This document shows, piece by piece, positions 42,432 through 50,879 of a DNA stretch of 64,000 nucleotides. Made by a program: the position numbers and the translations under genes. Numbering within the stretch: position 1 is the stretch's first letter; every line of letters starts with the position of its first letter. The notes under the pieces are model-generated. The model searched no databases and was not told the origin of the DNA. It worked only from the letters and a program-made list of their open reading frames with translations. Origin of the DNA: Anaerolineae bacterium (GTDB taxonomy: Bacteria > Chloroflexota > Anaerolineae > Anaerolineales > Anaerolineaceae); contig JABLXK010000003.1 of the NCBI GenBank assembly GCA_013178095.1, positions 124,001 through 188,000 of the forward strand, read 5' to 3'.

Positions 42432-42659
42432 ATGGATAAAAAAGTTAAAACTGTAGGTTTCAAAGAGGGGTTGGGAGCAGGCATTGTCGGTTTGGGATTA
42501 ATCTACTTCTTCCTGCCTTCCATGATCCAGAAAATTGCCGATCTTGACTTCATCCAGAGCGAACCTTTCGCCATGCTTTCCGGTACCGTCCTTGTGCTGG
42601 CTGTCTTCACAGTCGCGGCCGGATTGGTTGTCATGTTGGCAAATCTCAACGAAGAATAG
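42432..42659 (+). CDS. Small two-helix membrane protein in the ECF operon
   Basis: A 75-residue protein with helices at about 16-32 and 46-68 (MLSGTVLVLAVFTVAAGLVVML), starting one base after the S-component stop. No family recognised. Its position between S and ATPase genes suggests a subunit or stabiliser of the transporter. Confidence 0.7.
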   Translation: MDKKVKTVGFKEGLGAGIVGLGLIYFFLPSMIQKIADLDFIQSEPFAMLSGTVLVLAVFTVAAGLVVMLANLNEE

Positions 42660-42694
42660 AGTTTTTCTGATTTATTCTTTTGGTAAATAAACAC

Positions 42695-42723
42695 AATGGC
42701 GAGAGTGATGAGCTCTCGCCATT
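42695..42723 (+). promoter_or_regulatory. Intercistronic hairpin within the ECF operon
   Basis: AATGGCGAGAG (42695-42705) and CTCTCGCCATT (42713-42723) form an 11-base-pair stem over TGATGAG, with no T run after it. It separates the S-component pair from the ATPase/T genes and may adjust mRNA stability or act as a partial attenuator. Confidence 0.55.
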
Positions 42724-42741
42724 CAATGACGGCAGAAAGAA

Positions 42742-43611
42742 ATGATGAACACAAAAGAACCCATTATTGAATTTCGTGATGTGACATTCTATTATCCGAT
42801 TTCGGAAACACCGGCATTGCAAAACATCAATTTGAAGATTTACGAAGGGGAATACGTAGCAATTCTTGGCCTGAACGGTGCTGGAAAAACAACTCTGCAA
42901 TTATGCTTGAATGGGGTCATCCCCAATATGATCATGGGCGAATTGACCGGCGATGTCTTTATTAAAGGTTTAAATACTCGAGATTATCCAACCCGCGAAC
43001 TGGCCAAAATTGTCGGAATGGTGTTCGACAATCCGGAATTTCAATTAACCCAAACCTCGGTAGCCGAAGAAGTGGCGCTGGGCTTGGAAAACCTGGGAAC
43101 CTCCCCGCATGATATGGAAGAAATCATCGGTGAAGTGCTTCAAACCGTTGGTTTAAGCGGTTTGAAAGACCGCTCGCCTTTCGAATTATCCGGAGGCCAG
43201 CAGCAGCGTTTGGCGATTGCTTCAGCGCTGGCCATGCACCCGGAGATCTTTGTGATGGACGAACCCACATCCAATGTGGATCCGGTGGGAAAAGAAGAAA
43301 TCATCGCGGTGGCAGCCAAACTGAATCAGGAAAAGCACATGACGGTGATCCTGGCTGAACACGAGGTGGAGGTGGTTGCCCAATATGCTGATCACGTGAT
43401 TGTGATCGATAAGGGCAAGATCATCCTGGATGGCACTCCACAGCAAGTCTTCAACCAGATCGACGTTTTGGCGAAATGCGGCTTACGAACTCCGCAGGTG
43501 ACCGAGTTCTTCAATCAAATCAACCAATCCAAAAAATTGGGCATCAAAGAACTCCCGATCAAGATTGATGAAGCTGAATCCCTGATGCTGAATCAGTTCG
43601 AGAAGAAATAA
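42742..43611 (+). CDS. ecfA1: ECF transporter ATPase A1 (canonical)
   Basis: A 289-residue ABC ATPase. Walker A GLNGAGKTT, Q-loop VFDNPEFQL, signature LSGGQQQRLAIASALAMHPE, Walker B FVMDEPTSNVD and the H-loop in AEHEVEV are all present. Together with the T component it drives substrate release from the S component. ATGATG allows two starts. The hairpin 42695-42723 lies just upstream. Confidence 0.9.
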   Translation: MMNTKEPIIEFRDVTFYYPISETPALQNINLKIYEGEYVAILGLNGAGKTTLQLCLNGVIPNMIMGELTGDVFIKGLNTRDYPTRELAKIVGMVFDNPEFQLTQTSVAEEVALGLENLGTSPHDMEEIIGEVLQTVGLSGLKDRSPFELSGGQQQRLAIASALAMHPEIFVMDEPTSNVDPVGKEEIIAVAAKLNQEKHMTVILAEHEVEVVAQYADHVIVIDKGKIILDGTPQQVFNQIDVLAKCGLRTPQVTEFFNQINQSKKLGIKELPIKIDEAESLMLNQFEKK

Positions 43612-43620
43612 GTTCAAAGG

Positions 43621-44472
43621 ATGATTCCAATGGAAGAAGTATTAATTACCTGTGATAACCTGTCGCACGTTTATTCCGGCGGGGTGGTGGCGGTAAAAGA
43701 GGTTAATCTGAAGATCAGGCGGGGAGAATTAATTGGCATTATCGGACAAAACGGTTCAGGCAAAACCACCCTTGTCAAGCATTTTAACGGTTTATTGAAA
43801 CCCACTTACGGTAAAGTGATCATCAAAGGCGAGGAAACCACCAACAAGCGCGTACAAGAACTTTCCAGAAGCGTCGGCTACGTTTTTCAGAATCCCAATC
43901 ATCAGCTTTTTGCCAAAACGGTGACCGCTGAACTGGAATTCGGCCCGCGCAACCTGGGCTTGTCCGAAGAAGAAGTCCACGAGCGGGTTGAAAAAGCCAT
44001 CGAGTTCTTCAATCTGGATACCTATCGGGATCAGCATCCCTACCGCATCAGTTTTCCGCTGCGCAAGCTGGTGGGTATGGCTTCAATCTATACCATGCGC
44101 CCGGACGTTTTCATCCTGGACGAACCCACCACCGGGCAGGATAACATCACCACCCGTATTGTCTATCAACTCATCCGCAGGCTGCGCGACGAGGGTTCTA
44201 CTGTGATTTGTGTAGCCCACGATATGATCCTGCTTGCAGAGGTTGTGGAGCGTATGATCGTCATGCGCGACTCGGTCTTGATTGCTGATACCGATCCCAA
44301 GACGGTATTTTCCGACAGAAAATTGATGAGTTCCACCCACCTCTACCCACCGCAGATCACTGAATTGTCGCACCGGCTGAAAGACAAGAATTTTATCAAC
44401 ACTTATGCGCTCAGCATCGATGAAATGCAAAAGGTGACCGATCAGCAGCTGCAAGTAAAAAGGAGTAAATAA
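43621..44472 (+). CDS. ecfA2: ECF transporter ATPase A2 with degenerate signature motif
   Basis: A 283-residue ABC ATPase paralogous to the previous gene. Walker A GQNGSGKTT, Q-loop VFQNPNHQL, Walker B FILDEPTTGQD and H-loop AHDMILL are intact, but the LSGGQ signature is replaced by ISFPLRKLVGMAS. In an A1-A2 dimer the ATP site made from this signature would be non-consensus, so the pair is probably asymmetric. The ATG at 43621 or 43630 may be used. The T gene follows 1 base after the stop. Confidence 0.88.
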   Translation: MIPMEEVLITCDNLSHVYSGGVVAVKEVNLKIRRGELIGIIGQNGSGKTTLVKHFNGLLKPTYGKVIIKGEETTNKRVQELSRSVGYVFQNPNHQLFAKTVTAELEFGPRNLGLSEEEVHERVEKAIEFFNLDTYRDQHPYRISFPLRKLVGMASIYTMRPDVFILDEPTTGQDNITTRIVYQLIRRLRDEGSTVICVAHDMILLAEVVERMIVMRDSVLIADTDPKTVFSDRKLMSSTHLYPPQITELSHRLKDKNFINTYALSIDEMQKVTDQQLQVKRSK

Positions 44473-44473
44473 C

Positions 44474-45364
44474 ATGAGAGGTGCTGTTCTTCCCATCTCG
44501 ATGGTACCGGGAAATTCTGTTGTTCACAAAATCGCGCCGCTGCCGAAATTGCTTTGGGCGGTCGGCGTTTTGATCATCTCGTTTTCCACGCGCAACCCGG
44601 CAATTTTAGGCGCCATGATCGTTCTGGGCTTGTTCCTGGCCTCCATTTCAAACATCTGGAGTTCTTTCCTCAAGGTCATGGGCATCCTTTTCCCGATCAT
44701 GGTCATCGCCATTTTCCTGCAAAGCATTGCCCCGGCTTTCCCCCAGCCGTGGACACCAATTGCCCAACTGGGCCCGTTCACGATTTATCAGGAAGGCATC
44801 TACAGCGGCCTGACCCTTTTCGAACGCACGTTCTCGATGACCATCTTTGCCATGGTTTTCATCATGACCACCCATCCCAGCGACCTGTTCGTGTCGTTGG
44901 AAAAGATCGGCATGCCGTACGTGATCAACTTCATCCTGACGGTTACCCTGCAATTGATCCCCATCCTGCAGCGTGAGTTCGCCACCGTTCTTTCCGCCCA
45001 AAAATCACGGGGCATGAAAGGCACCGGTTTCGGGGCCGTTCTGCCCAGCATGGTGCCGGTTTTTGTCGGCGCCATTGAGCGGGTGCAGCAAATGTCCATT
45101 TCTCTGGAATCGCGCGCCTTCGGTTCGACCGGCAAGAAAACCAGCTACCGCAATGTGGTTATGGGTGTGAAAGATTACGTGATTATGGTTGTGGGATTGC
45201 TGGCATCTGCGGTAACCTTATACTGGATCCTTGTAGACAAATCCCTGGATTGGAGCCGCACGATGCACTTCTCGCCGACTTTATCGGTGATCCTGGTGAT
45301 CACGGCGGCGTTGATCTTCGTTACTTTCATTGTGATCAGTGTTTCAAAAATTATTAAAACCTAA
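44474..45364 (+). CDS. ecfT: ECF transporter transmembrane (T) component
   Basis: A 296-residue membrane protein with five or six helices. The two coupling-helix Arg motifs that contact the ATPases are visible as QKSRGMK and LESRAFGSTG, and the family segment IAIFLQSIAPAF and HPSDLFVSLEKIGMP are typical. The arrangement S-small-A-A'-T-phosphorylase is a complete dedicated nutrient importer. Ribosome site AAAAAGGAGT before the ATG fits the A2 overlap. Confidence 0.9.
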   Translation: MRGAVLPISMVPGNSVVHKIAPLPKLLWAVGVLIISFSTRNPAILGAMIVLGLFLASISNIWSSFLKVMGILFPIMVIAIFLQSIAPAFPQPWTPIAQLGPFTIYQEGIYSGLTLFERTFSMTIFAMVFIMTTHPSDLFVSLEKIGMPYVINFILTVTLQLIPILQREFATVLSAQKSRGMKGTGFGAVLPSMVPVFVGAIERVQQMSISLESRAFGSTGKKTSYRNVVMGVKDYVIMVVGLLASAVTLYWILVDKSLDWSRTMHFSPTLSVILVITAALIFVTFIVISVSKIIKT

Positions 45365-45375
45365 AAGGAGTCGAA

Positions 45376-46146
45376 ATGAAAGAATCGGAAATTAAATACC
45401 ACATTCAAATGAAACAAGGCGACGTGGGCCGCTATGTTTTACTCCCCGGCGACCCGGGGCGCTGCGACCTGATCGCCCAATCATTCGATGACGCCAAACT
45501 GGTGGCCAGCAACCGCGAATATCGCACTTTCACCGGCATGCTTTTAGGGGAAAAAGTATCGGTCACTTCTACCGGAATCGGCGGACCATCAACCGCGATT
45601 GCTGTGGAAGAATTAATCCAGATCGGCGCGGACACCTTCATCCGCGTTGGAACCTCCGGTGGCATGCAACCCGAGCAGATTCCCGGCGAGTTGGCGATCT
45701 GCCTGGCAGCCATCCGCGACGAAGGCACTACCATGCATTACATGCCGCCAGAATTTCCGGCGGTCGCCGATATGGCTACCACGTTGGCCATTCGCGAAGC
45801 AGCTGAGAAATTGCACGTGCCCTACCGGGTTGGGATCACGCAATCCAAAGATTCTTTCTACGGCCAGCATCAACCGGAGCGAATGCCGATTGCCGATCGT
45901 TTACAGCAAAGATGGAAAGCCTGGAAGATGGGCGGCGCGATCTGTTCCGAAATGGAAGCCTCCACGCTATTCGTGCTGGGCAATATCTACCGCAAGCGCA
46001 CGGGCGGCGTGATGCTCATTGCTGCCAACCAGGAAAGTAAGGACCCCAACGCAGGTGTGGTTGAAAAACTGGATGATGTCATCGCAGTCGCTATCGAATC
46101 ATTGAAGATCCTGATCGAACAAGATCGCCGGGCCGCAGGGAAATAA
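45376..46146 (+). CDS. udp: Nucleoside phosphorylase (uridine phosphorylase family), copy 1
   Basis: A 256-residue phosphorylase that would split an imported nucleoside into base and (deoxy)ribose-1-phosphate. The PNP/UDP motifs are present: LPGDPGRCD (phosphate/sugar loop), GTSGGMQPEQIPGE and ICSEMEASTLFVLG. Overlap with the ECF operon (12-base gap) and a second paralog directly behind suggest one transcription unit. The base specificity (uridine versus purine) cannot be settled; the ICSEMEAS motif favours uridine-type enzymes. Confidence 0.9.
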   Translation: MKESEIKYHIQMKQGDVGRYVLLPGDPGRCDLIAQSFDDAKLVASNREYRTFTGMLLGEKVSVTSTGIGGPSTAIAVEELIQIGADTFIRVGTSGGMQPEQIPGELAICLAAIRDEGTTMHYMPPEFPAVADMATTLAIREAAEKLHVPYRVGITQSKDSFYGQHQPERMPIADRLQQRWKAWKMGGAICSEMEASTLFVLGNIYRKRTGGVMLIAANQESKDPNAGVVEKLDDVIAVAIESLKILIEQDRRAAGK

Positions 46147-46148
46147 TC

Positions 46149-46940
46149 ATGGCAGTTCGAAATCTTGACGGCACTCAGCATCACATCCACCTGAAAGCGG
46201 GCGACATCGGCGGCTACGTGCTGCTGCCGGGCGACCCCGGACGCTGCGAGGTGATCGCAAAATACTTCGACGAACCGCAGTTCGTGGCGCAGAATCGCGA
46301 ATACGTGACTTACACCGGCACATTGCTGGGAGAAAAAGTATCCGTTACCTCGACCGGTATCGGCTGCCCGTCCACCGCCATCGCAGTGGAAGAATTGGTT
46401 GCCATCGGCGCGCACACGTTCATCCGTGTGGGAACTTCCGGCGGCATTCAGCCGGGGACCCACACAGGCGACGTGGCTGTTGTCACCGGAGCGATCCGTG
46501 ATGAGGGCACCAGCTTGCATTACATGCCGGTTGAATTTCCGGCTGTCGCGGATATGGACGTGGTACTGGCATTAAAGGCAGGCGCGGAGCGCGCTGGCAT
46601 CCCTTACCGCCTGGGGATCACCCAATCTAAAGATTCTTTCTACGGCGAGATCGAGCCGGAACGCATGCCGGTTTCCGAGCATTTGCTGGAGCGTTGGAAA
46701 GCCTGGGTGATGGGCGGGGCGGTATGTTCCGAAATGGAGTCCGCGGTGTTGTTCATCCTGTCGAGCATGTACCGTAAACGCGCCAGCGGTGTGATGTTGA
46801 TGTCATGCAGCATGGACATGGCGCCCAAGACGGAAGCTGAAATAGCCGAAGCCGCCAGCCTCTTCGACATTCATCGCGCAATCCGTACAGCAATCGAAGG
46901 GTTGAAGGTCTTGATCCAGAACGACAAAGCGAAAAAATAA
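46149..46940 (+). CDS. Nucleoside phosphorylase (uridine phosphorylase family), copy 2
   Basis: A 263-residue paralog of the preceding gene, two bases after its stop. It keeps LPGDPGRCE, GTSGGIQPGTHTGD, YMPVEFPAVAD and VCSEMESAVLFIL. The C-terminus differs (MLMSCSMDMAPKTEAE), so the two copies may recognise different nucleosides. The terminator 46962-47006 follows. Confidence 0.88.
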   Translation: MAVRNLDGTQHHIHLKAGDIGGYVLLPGDPGRCEVIAKYFDEPQFVAQNREYVTYTGTLLGEKVSVTSTGIGCPSTAIAVEELVAIGAHTFIRVGTSGGIQPGTHTGDVAVVTGAIRDEGTSLHYMPVEFPAVADMDVVLALKAGAERAGIPYRLGITQSKDSFYGEIEPERMPVSEHLLERWKAWVMGGAVCSEMESAVLFILSSMYRKRASGVMLMSCSMDMAPKTEAEIAEAASLFDIHRAIRTAIEGLKVLIQNDKAKK

Positions 46941-46961
46941 TTCGTCAGTTGATTGAATTCG

Positions 46962-47006
46962 GGAGGCGCTCGATCGAACTCAGCAATCCGGCGCCTCCTT
47001 ATTTTT
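46962..47006 (+). terminator. Intrinsic terminator at the end of the ECF-phosphorylase operon
   Basis: GGAGGCGC (46962-46969) pairs with GCGCCTCC (46991-46998) across a 21-base loop and is followed by TTATTTTT. The downstream MFS gene starts 23 bases further, so partial read-through is possible. Confidence 0.75.
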
Positions 47007-47028
47007 GAGGAAGGCTCGTTATTTCATC

Positions 47029-48318
47029 ATGGTTACCAAAGATATACAAACAATTATCGATAGTTATCCGGATTACCTGGCTGAGGTTCAGAAGAATTAT
47101 TGGCGCAACTTTATCTTGCTGTGTTTTGACTCCTCATTTTTTACATTCTCAACGTCGTTGCTTTCACAAGACACCATTCTGCCGTATTTTCTGGATGCAC
47201 TAACCTCCAATCCGGTGCTGATCGGTTTGATCCCGGCGCTCTTCTATCTGGGATATCTGCTGCCGCAAATCATCAGTTCTTTCATCACTGTCAATACGGC
47301 AAAGCGGAAAAAGATCATCCTGGTCATCGCGATTGCGGAACGCATAGGCATTTTATTCATTGCCATCACATCATCGCTGATATCGCGCGTATCCATCAAT
47401 TTGGTACTGACCCTGTTCTTCCTTTCGTATATGGTCTACACCACCACGATGGGGCTGATTATGCCGGCATATTCCGACTTTATCAGCAAGGCTATCTACA
47501 AAGGCCGCGGCATGTATTATGGCGTCACGCAGGCGATTGGTGGTTTGATCGGTTTTGCCGCATCCTACGTATCCACCATTTTACTGTCGCGTTATGATTT
47601 TCCATTAAATTACCAATACCTGTTTTGGCTCAGTTTCCTGACTTCTTTTGTCTCGCCAATCCTGATCGCGAATTTCAGGGAAGTCGAACTGCCTGTCAAG
47701 ATTGTTAAGCAGTCATTCTCTGCTTTCGTAAAGGGCATTCCCGCTCTCATCAACAGCCGCCCGGGAGTAAAGAACTACATCTTCGCGCGCCAATTGATTG
47801 GTTTGGCGATTATCGGCAATTCTTTTTTCTCTGTGTACGCCATCAACCATTTCAATCAAGCATCCAGCGTGCTGGGTTATTACACGATGGCAATATTGCT
47901 GGCGCAATGCCTGAGCGGAGTGGTGTGGGGAATGGTTGGCGACCGCTTCGGTTATAAGAAGGTATTAATTGCCGCCAGCCTGATCCCTTTATTGAACAGC
48001 GCGCTGGCTCTGCTTTCAACGCAAACCTGGCCATTCATCCTGATTTCATCGTTGATTGGGGTCTATTATTCGGCTATTTATATCGGCCATCCCAACATCA
48101 TCTTCGAGATTTCGCCGCCCGAACAAACCAGCCAATTTATCGGGATTTCCAACACCCTGATCGCACCGGTGGCTGTCGTTGCCCCGATCATCGGTGGAAA
48201 AATCGTCGAAGTGTCCGGTTATCGCACCCTGTTTATCTTGATGTTGATTTTTTCCTTGATTGCTACGCTCTTTACTGTATTTAAAGTGGTTGAACCTCGG
48301 AAAATGGGAGAAGATTGA
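47029..48318 (+). CDS. MFS transporter
   Basis: A 429-residue major-facilitator protein with 12 predicted helices. Segments typical of MFS: FLDALTSNPVLIGLIPALFYLG in the first half and SGVVWGMVGDRFGYKKVLI (motif A-like GDRFGxKK) in the second half; the Arg/Lys-rich NTAKRKK loop lies between helices 2 and 3. The ATG at 47029 is preferred over TTG 47005 because of GAGGAAGG upstream. Its place between nucleoside phosphorylases and nucleoside deoxyribosyltransferases suggests a nucleoside or sugar exporter/importer; substrate unknown. Confidence 0.85.
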   Translation: MVTKDIQTIIDSYPDYLAEVQKNYWRNFILLCFDSSFFTFSTSLLSQDTILPYFLDALTSNPVLIGLIPALFYLGYLLPQIISSFITVNTAKRKKIILVIAIAERIGILFIAITSSLISRVSINLVLTLFFLSYMVYTTTMGLIMPAYSDFISKAIYKGRGMYYGVTQAIGGLIGFAASYVSTILLSRYDFPLNYQYLFWLSFLTSFVSPILIANFREVELPVKIVKQSFSAFVKGIPALINSRPGVKNYIFARQLIGLAIIGNSFFSVYAINHFNQASSVLGYYTMAILLAQCLSGVVWGMVGDRFGYKKVLIAASLIPLLNSALALLSTQTWPFILISSLIGVYYSAIYIGHPNIIFEISPPEQTSQFIGISNTLIAPVAVVAPIIGGKIVEVSGYRTLFILMLIFSLIATLFTVFKVVEPRKMGED

Positions 48319-48326
48319 TAAAAAAG

Positions 48327-48352
48327 CACCGCGCCGAGCAACCGGCGCGGTG
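48327..48352. terminator. Bidirectional intrinsic terminator between MFS gene and deoxyribosyltransferases
   Basis: CACCGCGCC (48327-48335) and GGCGCGGTG (48344-48352) form a 9-base-pair stem over GAGCAACC. A six-A run before it gives a T run on the minus strand, and a T-rich stretch follows on the plus strand, so it can end both converging transcripts. Confidence 0.85.
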
Positions 48353-48362
48353 TTGGTTTATT

Positions 48363-48878
48363 TTACTGGAACGTTCTCAACGCGGTCAGCACTTGGTCGA
48401 AATCTTCGTAGACCTTGCCGATTTCCTCCAGCGTTCCCAGCGTGAAGATGTTTACGCCGTAACTGGTATCCTTACGGCGCAGGCAGCGTGCATCGGTGGC
48501 GAAACCCAGGATGCTCTTTTTGGATGCATCTTTAAGGGACAGGCTGTAGAAAATGCCGATCTCGGTGGCCACGCGGTCGTTCACTTGCGAACCGTCCAGC
48601 AGGGCGACCAGCAGGTTGGCTTCAGCCAATTGCGCATAATTGGTTAAAAAGACTTCGCGCGCGAAGGGGCTTTTCGCCAGGCGCACCACCTTGTTCTCGT
48701 CGGAATAAATCGCCTTGCCATCCACATCCGCCGTGACCTCGAAAGCAGGCTGATGGTTGATGTAGGCGTCCTCCCCGACGTACACGTCGAATCCGGTCTG
48801 GCGCATCTTCTCGGCGCATTCGCGCACATAGGCGCGTTCGTGGGGGGTGTTATGAGGGGCAGCGAAATAGATTTTCAT
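48363..48878 (-). CDS. Nucleoside 2-deoxyribosyltransferase family protein, copy 1
   Basis: A 171-residue NDT-fold protein. The N-terminal KIYFAAPHNTPHERAYV loop, and the catalytic-acid segment NDRVATEIGIFYSLS with its Glu, match the family, which moves deoxyribose between bases. The start is one base after the end of the second copy, so they form a two-gene minus-strand operon that converges on the nucleoside island. DRuMS-like enzymes and phosphorylase-like hydrolases share this fold, so base exchange or hydrolysis of damaged nucleotides is possible. Confidence 0.8.
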   Translation of the reverse strand: MKIYFAAPHNTPHERAYVRECAEKMRQTGFDVYVGEDAYINHQPAFEVTADVDGKAIYSDENKVVRLAKSPFAREVFLTNYAQLAEANLLVALLDGSQVNDRVATEIGIFYSLSLKDASKKSILGFATDARCLRRKDTSYGVNIFTLGTLEEIGKVYEDFDQVLTALRTFQ

Positions 48879-48879
48879 C

Positions 48880-49371
48880 TTAATTTCCCTCCGTTAATAA
48901 ACCGGCTCCGATCAGTTCGTCCTGCCAGATCTTGAGTTGGGCGATGGCGTCCTCCAGGCTGCCGGTGATGAAACCGATGTCCTCGATGCAGCCGCGCACG
49001 AACAGGTTCAGACCCTTGCCGTCCCCGCCGGTTTGGGCGCGCCAGTCATCGTGATAGGCAATGATGCCTTTCTTGCTCGGGTCGCTTTTCTGCAAGCCGT
49101 AGAAAGCGCCCAATTCTGTAGCGGTGCCGTCGTCCACTTCGTAGCCATTCAGATTGATAAATAACGCGTTGGCGCCCGAAACGCCACCGAAATCCGCGTC
49201 GAAGCACAGTTTCTGTTTCGTGATCTCGGGATGATCTTCGGGATGAAAGGGATTTTCGATGGGTACGAAAGGCGAAAAGCCCGCCGCGCGCAGCTTATCC
49301 GCGGTTTGTTTGATCCATTCCCTTTCGTAAACGGTAAAGAGCGGTCCTGCGAAGTAGATCTTGATGCCCAT
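48880..49371 (-). CDS. Nucleoside 2-deoxyribosyltransferase family protein, copy 2
   Basis: A 163-residue paralog. IKIYFAGPLFTVYEREWIK is the usual N-terminal nucleobase loop, and DDGTATELGAFYGLQ holds the catalytic glutamate. The ATG at 49371 has GAGGTGAAC before it; 14 codons upstream are open but not supported. Two different NDT copies next to two different phosphorylases give a full deoxynucleoside salvage toolkit. Confidence 0.82.
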   Translation of the reverse strand: MGIKIYFAGPLFTVYEREWIKQTADKLRAAGFSPFVPIENPFHPEDHPEITKQKLCFDADFGGVSGANALFINLNGYEVDDGTATELGAFYGLQKSDPSKKGIIAYHDDWRAQTGGDGKGLNLFVRGCIEDIGFITGSLEDAIAQLKIWQDELIGAGLLTEGN

Positions 49372-49751
49372 GTTCACCTCATGTGGTTGGAAAATAGGGG
49401 TTAATGATACCAAGAAATAGTTTTATATTTTATTTATGAAGCTTGATCTTCTCACTGCCAGAGCGAATACTATATTCGGAATAATTCTTTATTGTCATCC
49501 TGAACGAGCGTAAGCGAGTGAGGGATCTCGGCTGGATGTCCAATTGTCCTTAGGGAGCGCAATTATTCCAGCCGAAATTCTTCCCTGCGTTTCGCTGAGG
49601 GCAGGCGGCGTGGCGAGCTCAGAGTGCGAGATCGCTTCCCCCAAGGGGAAGCTGCGCGATCACCCCGCTGTCGCGGGGTTCGCGAAGATAAATTGGACGC
49701 GGGGTTAGTAATTTTGGTTAGCTTGTATTAAATTTGACGGGAATAATTGGT
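49372..49751. repeat. Non-coding region with two kinds of palindromic repeats
   Basis: At 49495-49613, a unit with arms CGGCTGGA (49529-49536) and TCCAGCCG (49567-49574) around a 30-base loop, starting GTCATCCTGAACGAGCG and GATCTCGG, a widely dispersed type. At 49630-49690 a second one: GAGATCGCTTC, a CTTCCCCCAAGGGGAAG hairpin (49634-49650), then CACCCCGCTGTCGCGGGGT and TCGCGAAGAT, which is a right arm of the 20519-22113 array family with an extra hairpin inserted. Confidence 0.75.
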
Positions 49752-50876
49752 TTATTGTTCCAGCAAGGCCGAAACAATGCGCCCGGCGGCGTGGCCGTCT
49801 CCGTAGGGATTGGCGGCGTGCGCCATTTTTTGATAGGCTTGCCCATTCTCCAGCAGCAGGCTGGTTTCGCTGATGATCTTTTGCGGGGATGTGCCCACCA
49901 GCTTGAGCACGCCTGCCTGCACGCCTTCGGGGCGTTCGGTCATCTCGCGCAGCACCAGGCAGGGGATGCCCAGCCCGGTGGCTTCTTCCTGGATGCCGCC
50001 TGAATCGGTCAGAATCAGCCTGGCGCGTAACAGCAGGTGAATGGTCGGCAGGTATTCCAGCGGCGGCAGCAGGGTGACATTAGACAGGCCATCCAGTATC
50101 TCGTGCACGGGCTGCTGAATGTTGGGATTCAGATGAACGGGATAAACCAGTTCCACGCGATCGCTGAATTTCTCTGCTAACGTTTTCAGCGCGCCGCAGA
50201 TTTCGCGGATGGGGGCGCCGAAGGATTCGCGGCGATGGGCGGTTACCACGACCAGCTCGCGCTCGCCGCTGAGGATTTTCTTTTCTGTGAGCAATTTCTC
50301 AATCTCGGCCGGCATGGGCAGCTTGCGAATCTGATCCAGCGCGTCGATGATGGTGTTGCCGGTCACGCGGATCAGGTTTTCGGGAATGCCTTCCCGCAGC
50401 AGGTTCTGTTTTGCCCATTGGGTGGGAGCGAAGTGCAGATCGGCCACCACGCTGGCCACGCGCCGGTTGATCTCTTCCGGGAAGGGCTGGCGTTTATCGC
50501 CGGTGCGCAGCCCGGCTTCCACGTGCCCGAACCTGACCTGGCGGTAAAAGGCCGCCAGGGCGGAGGCCATCACGGTGGTGGTGTCGCCTTGCGCCAGCAG
50601 CCAATCCGGTTGGTATTCCTCCAGTAATGGATCGAGGCTGGTGAAGATGGCGGCGGTCAGGTTGGCCAGCGATTGATCCTCGCGCATCAGGTTCAGGTCG
50701 CGTTTGGGTCGGATGTTGAATAATGAGAGCACCTGGTCGAGCATCTTGCGGTGCTGGGCGGTGGCCACCACGATGGATTCAACGCGTTCGTCGACCGCCA
50801 GGCATTGAATCACAGGCGCCAATTTGATGGCTTCCGGGCGGGTACCCAGCACGGTCATCACGCGCAATTTGCTCAT
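49752..50876 (-). CDS. wecB: UDP-N-acetylglucosamine 2-epimerase (non-hydrolysing)
   Basis: A 374-residue GT-B-like epimerase converting UDP-GlcNAc to UDP-ManNAc. Family motifs: LGTRPEAIKLAPVI at 11-24, GHVEAGLRTGDK, PEEINRRVASVVADLHF, TAHRRESFG and DSGGIQEEATGLGIPCLVLR. It ends three bases before the wecC-like gene starts, on the same strand, the canonical wecB-wecC pair providing ManNAcA for surface polysaccharides. Likely serves the cluster at 3-14 kb. Confidence 0.95.
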   Translation of the reverse strand: MSKLRVMTVLGTRPEAIKLAPVIQCLAVDERVESIVVATAQHRKMLDQVLSLFNIRPKRDLNLMREDQSLANLTAAIFTSLDPLLEEYQPDWLLAQGDTTTVMASALAAFYRQVRFGHVEAGLRTGDKRQPFPEEINRRVASVVADLHFAPTQWAKQNLLREGIPENLIRVTGNTIIDALDQIRKLPMPAEIEKLLTEKKILSGERELVVVTAHRRESFGAPIREICGALKTLAEKFSDRVELVYPVHLNPNIQQPVHEILDGLSNVTLLPPLEYLPTIHLLLRARLILTDSGGIQEEATGLGIPCLVLREMTERPEGVQAGVLKLVGTSPQKIISETSLLLENGQAYQKMAHAANPYGDGHAAGRIVSALLEQ

Positions 50877-50879
50877 GGA

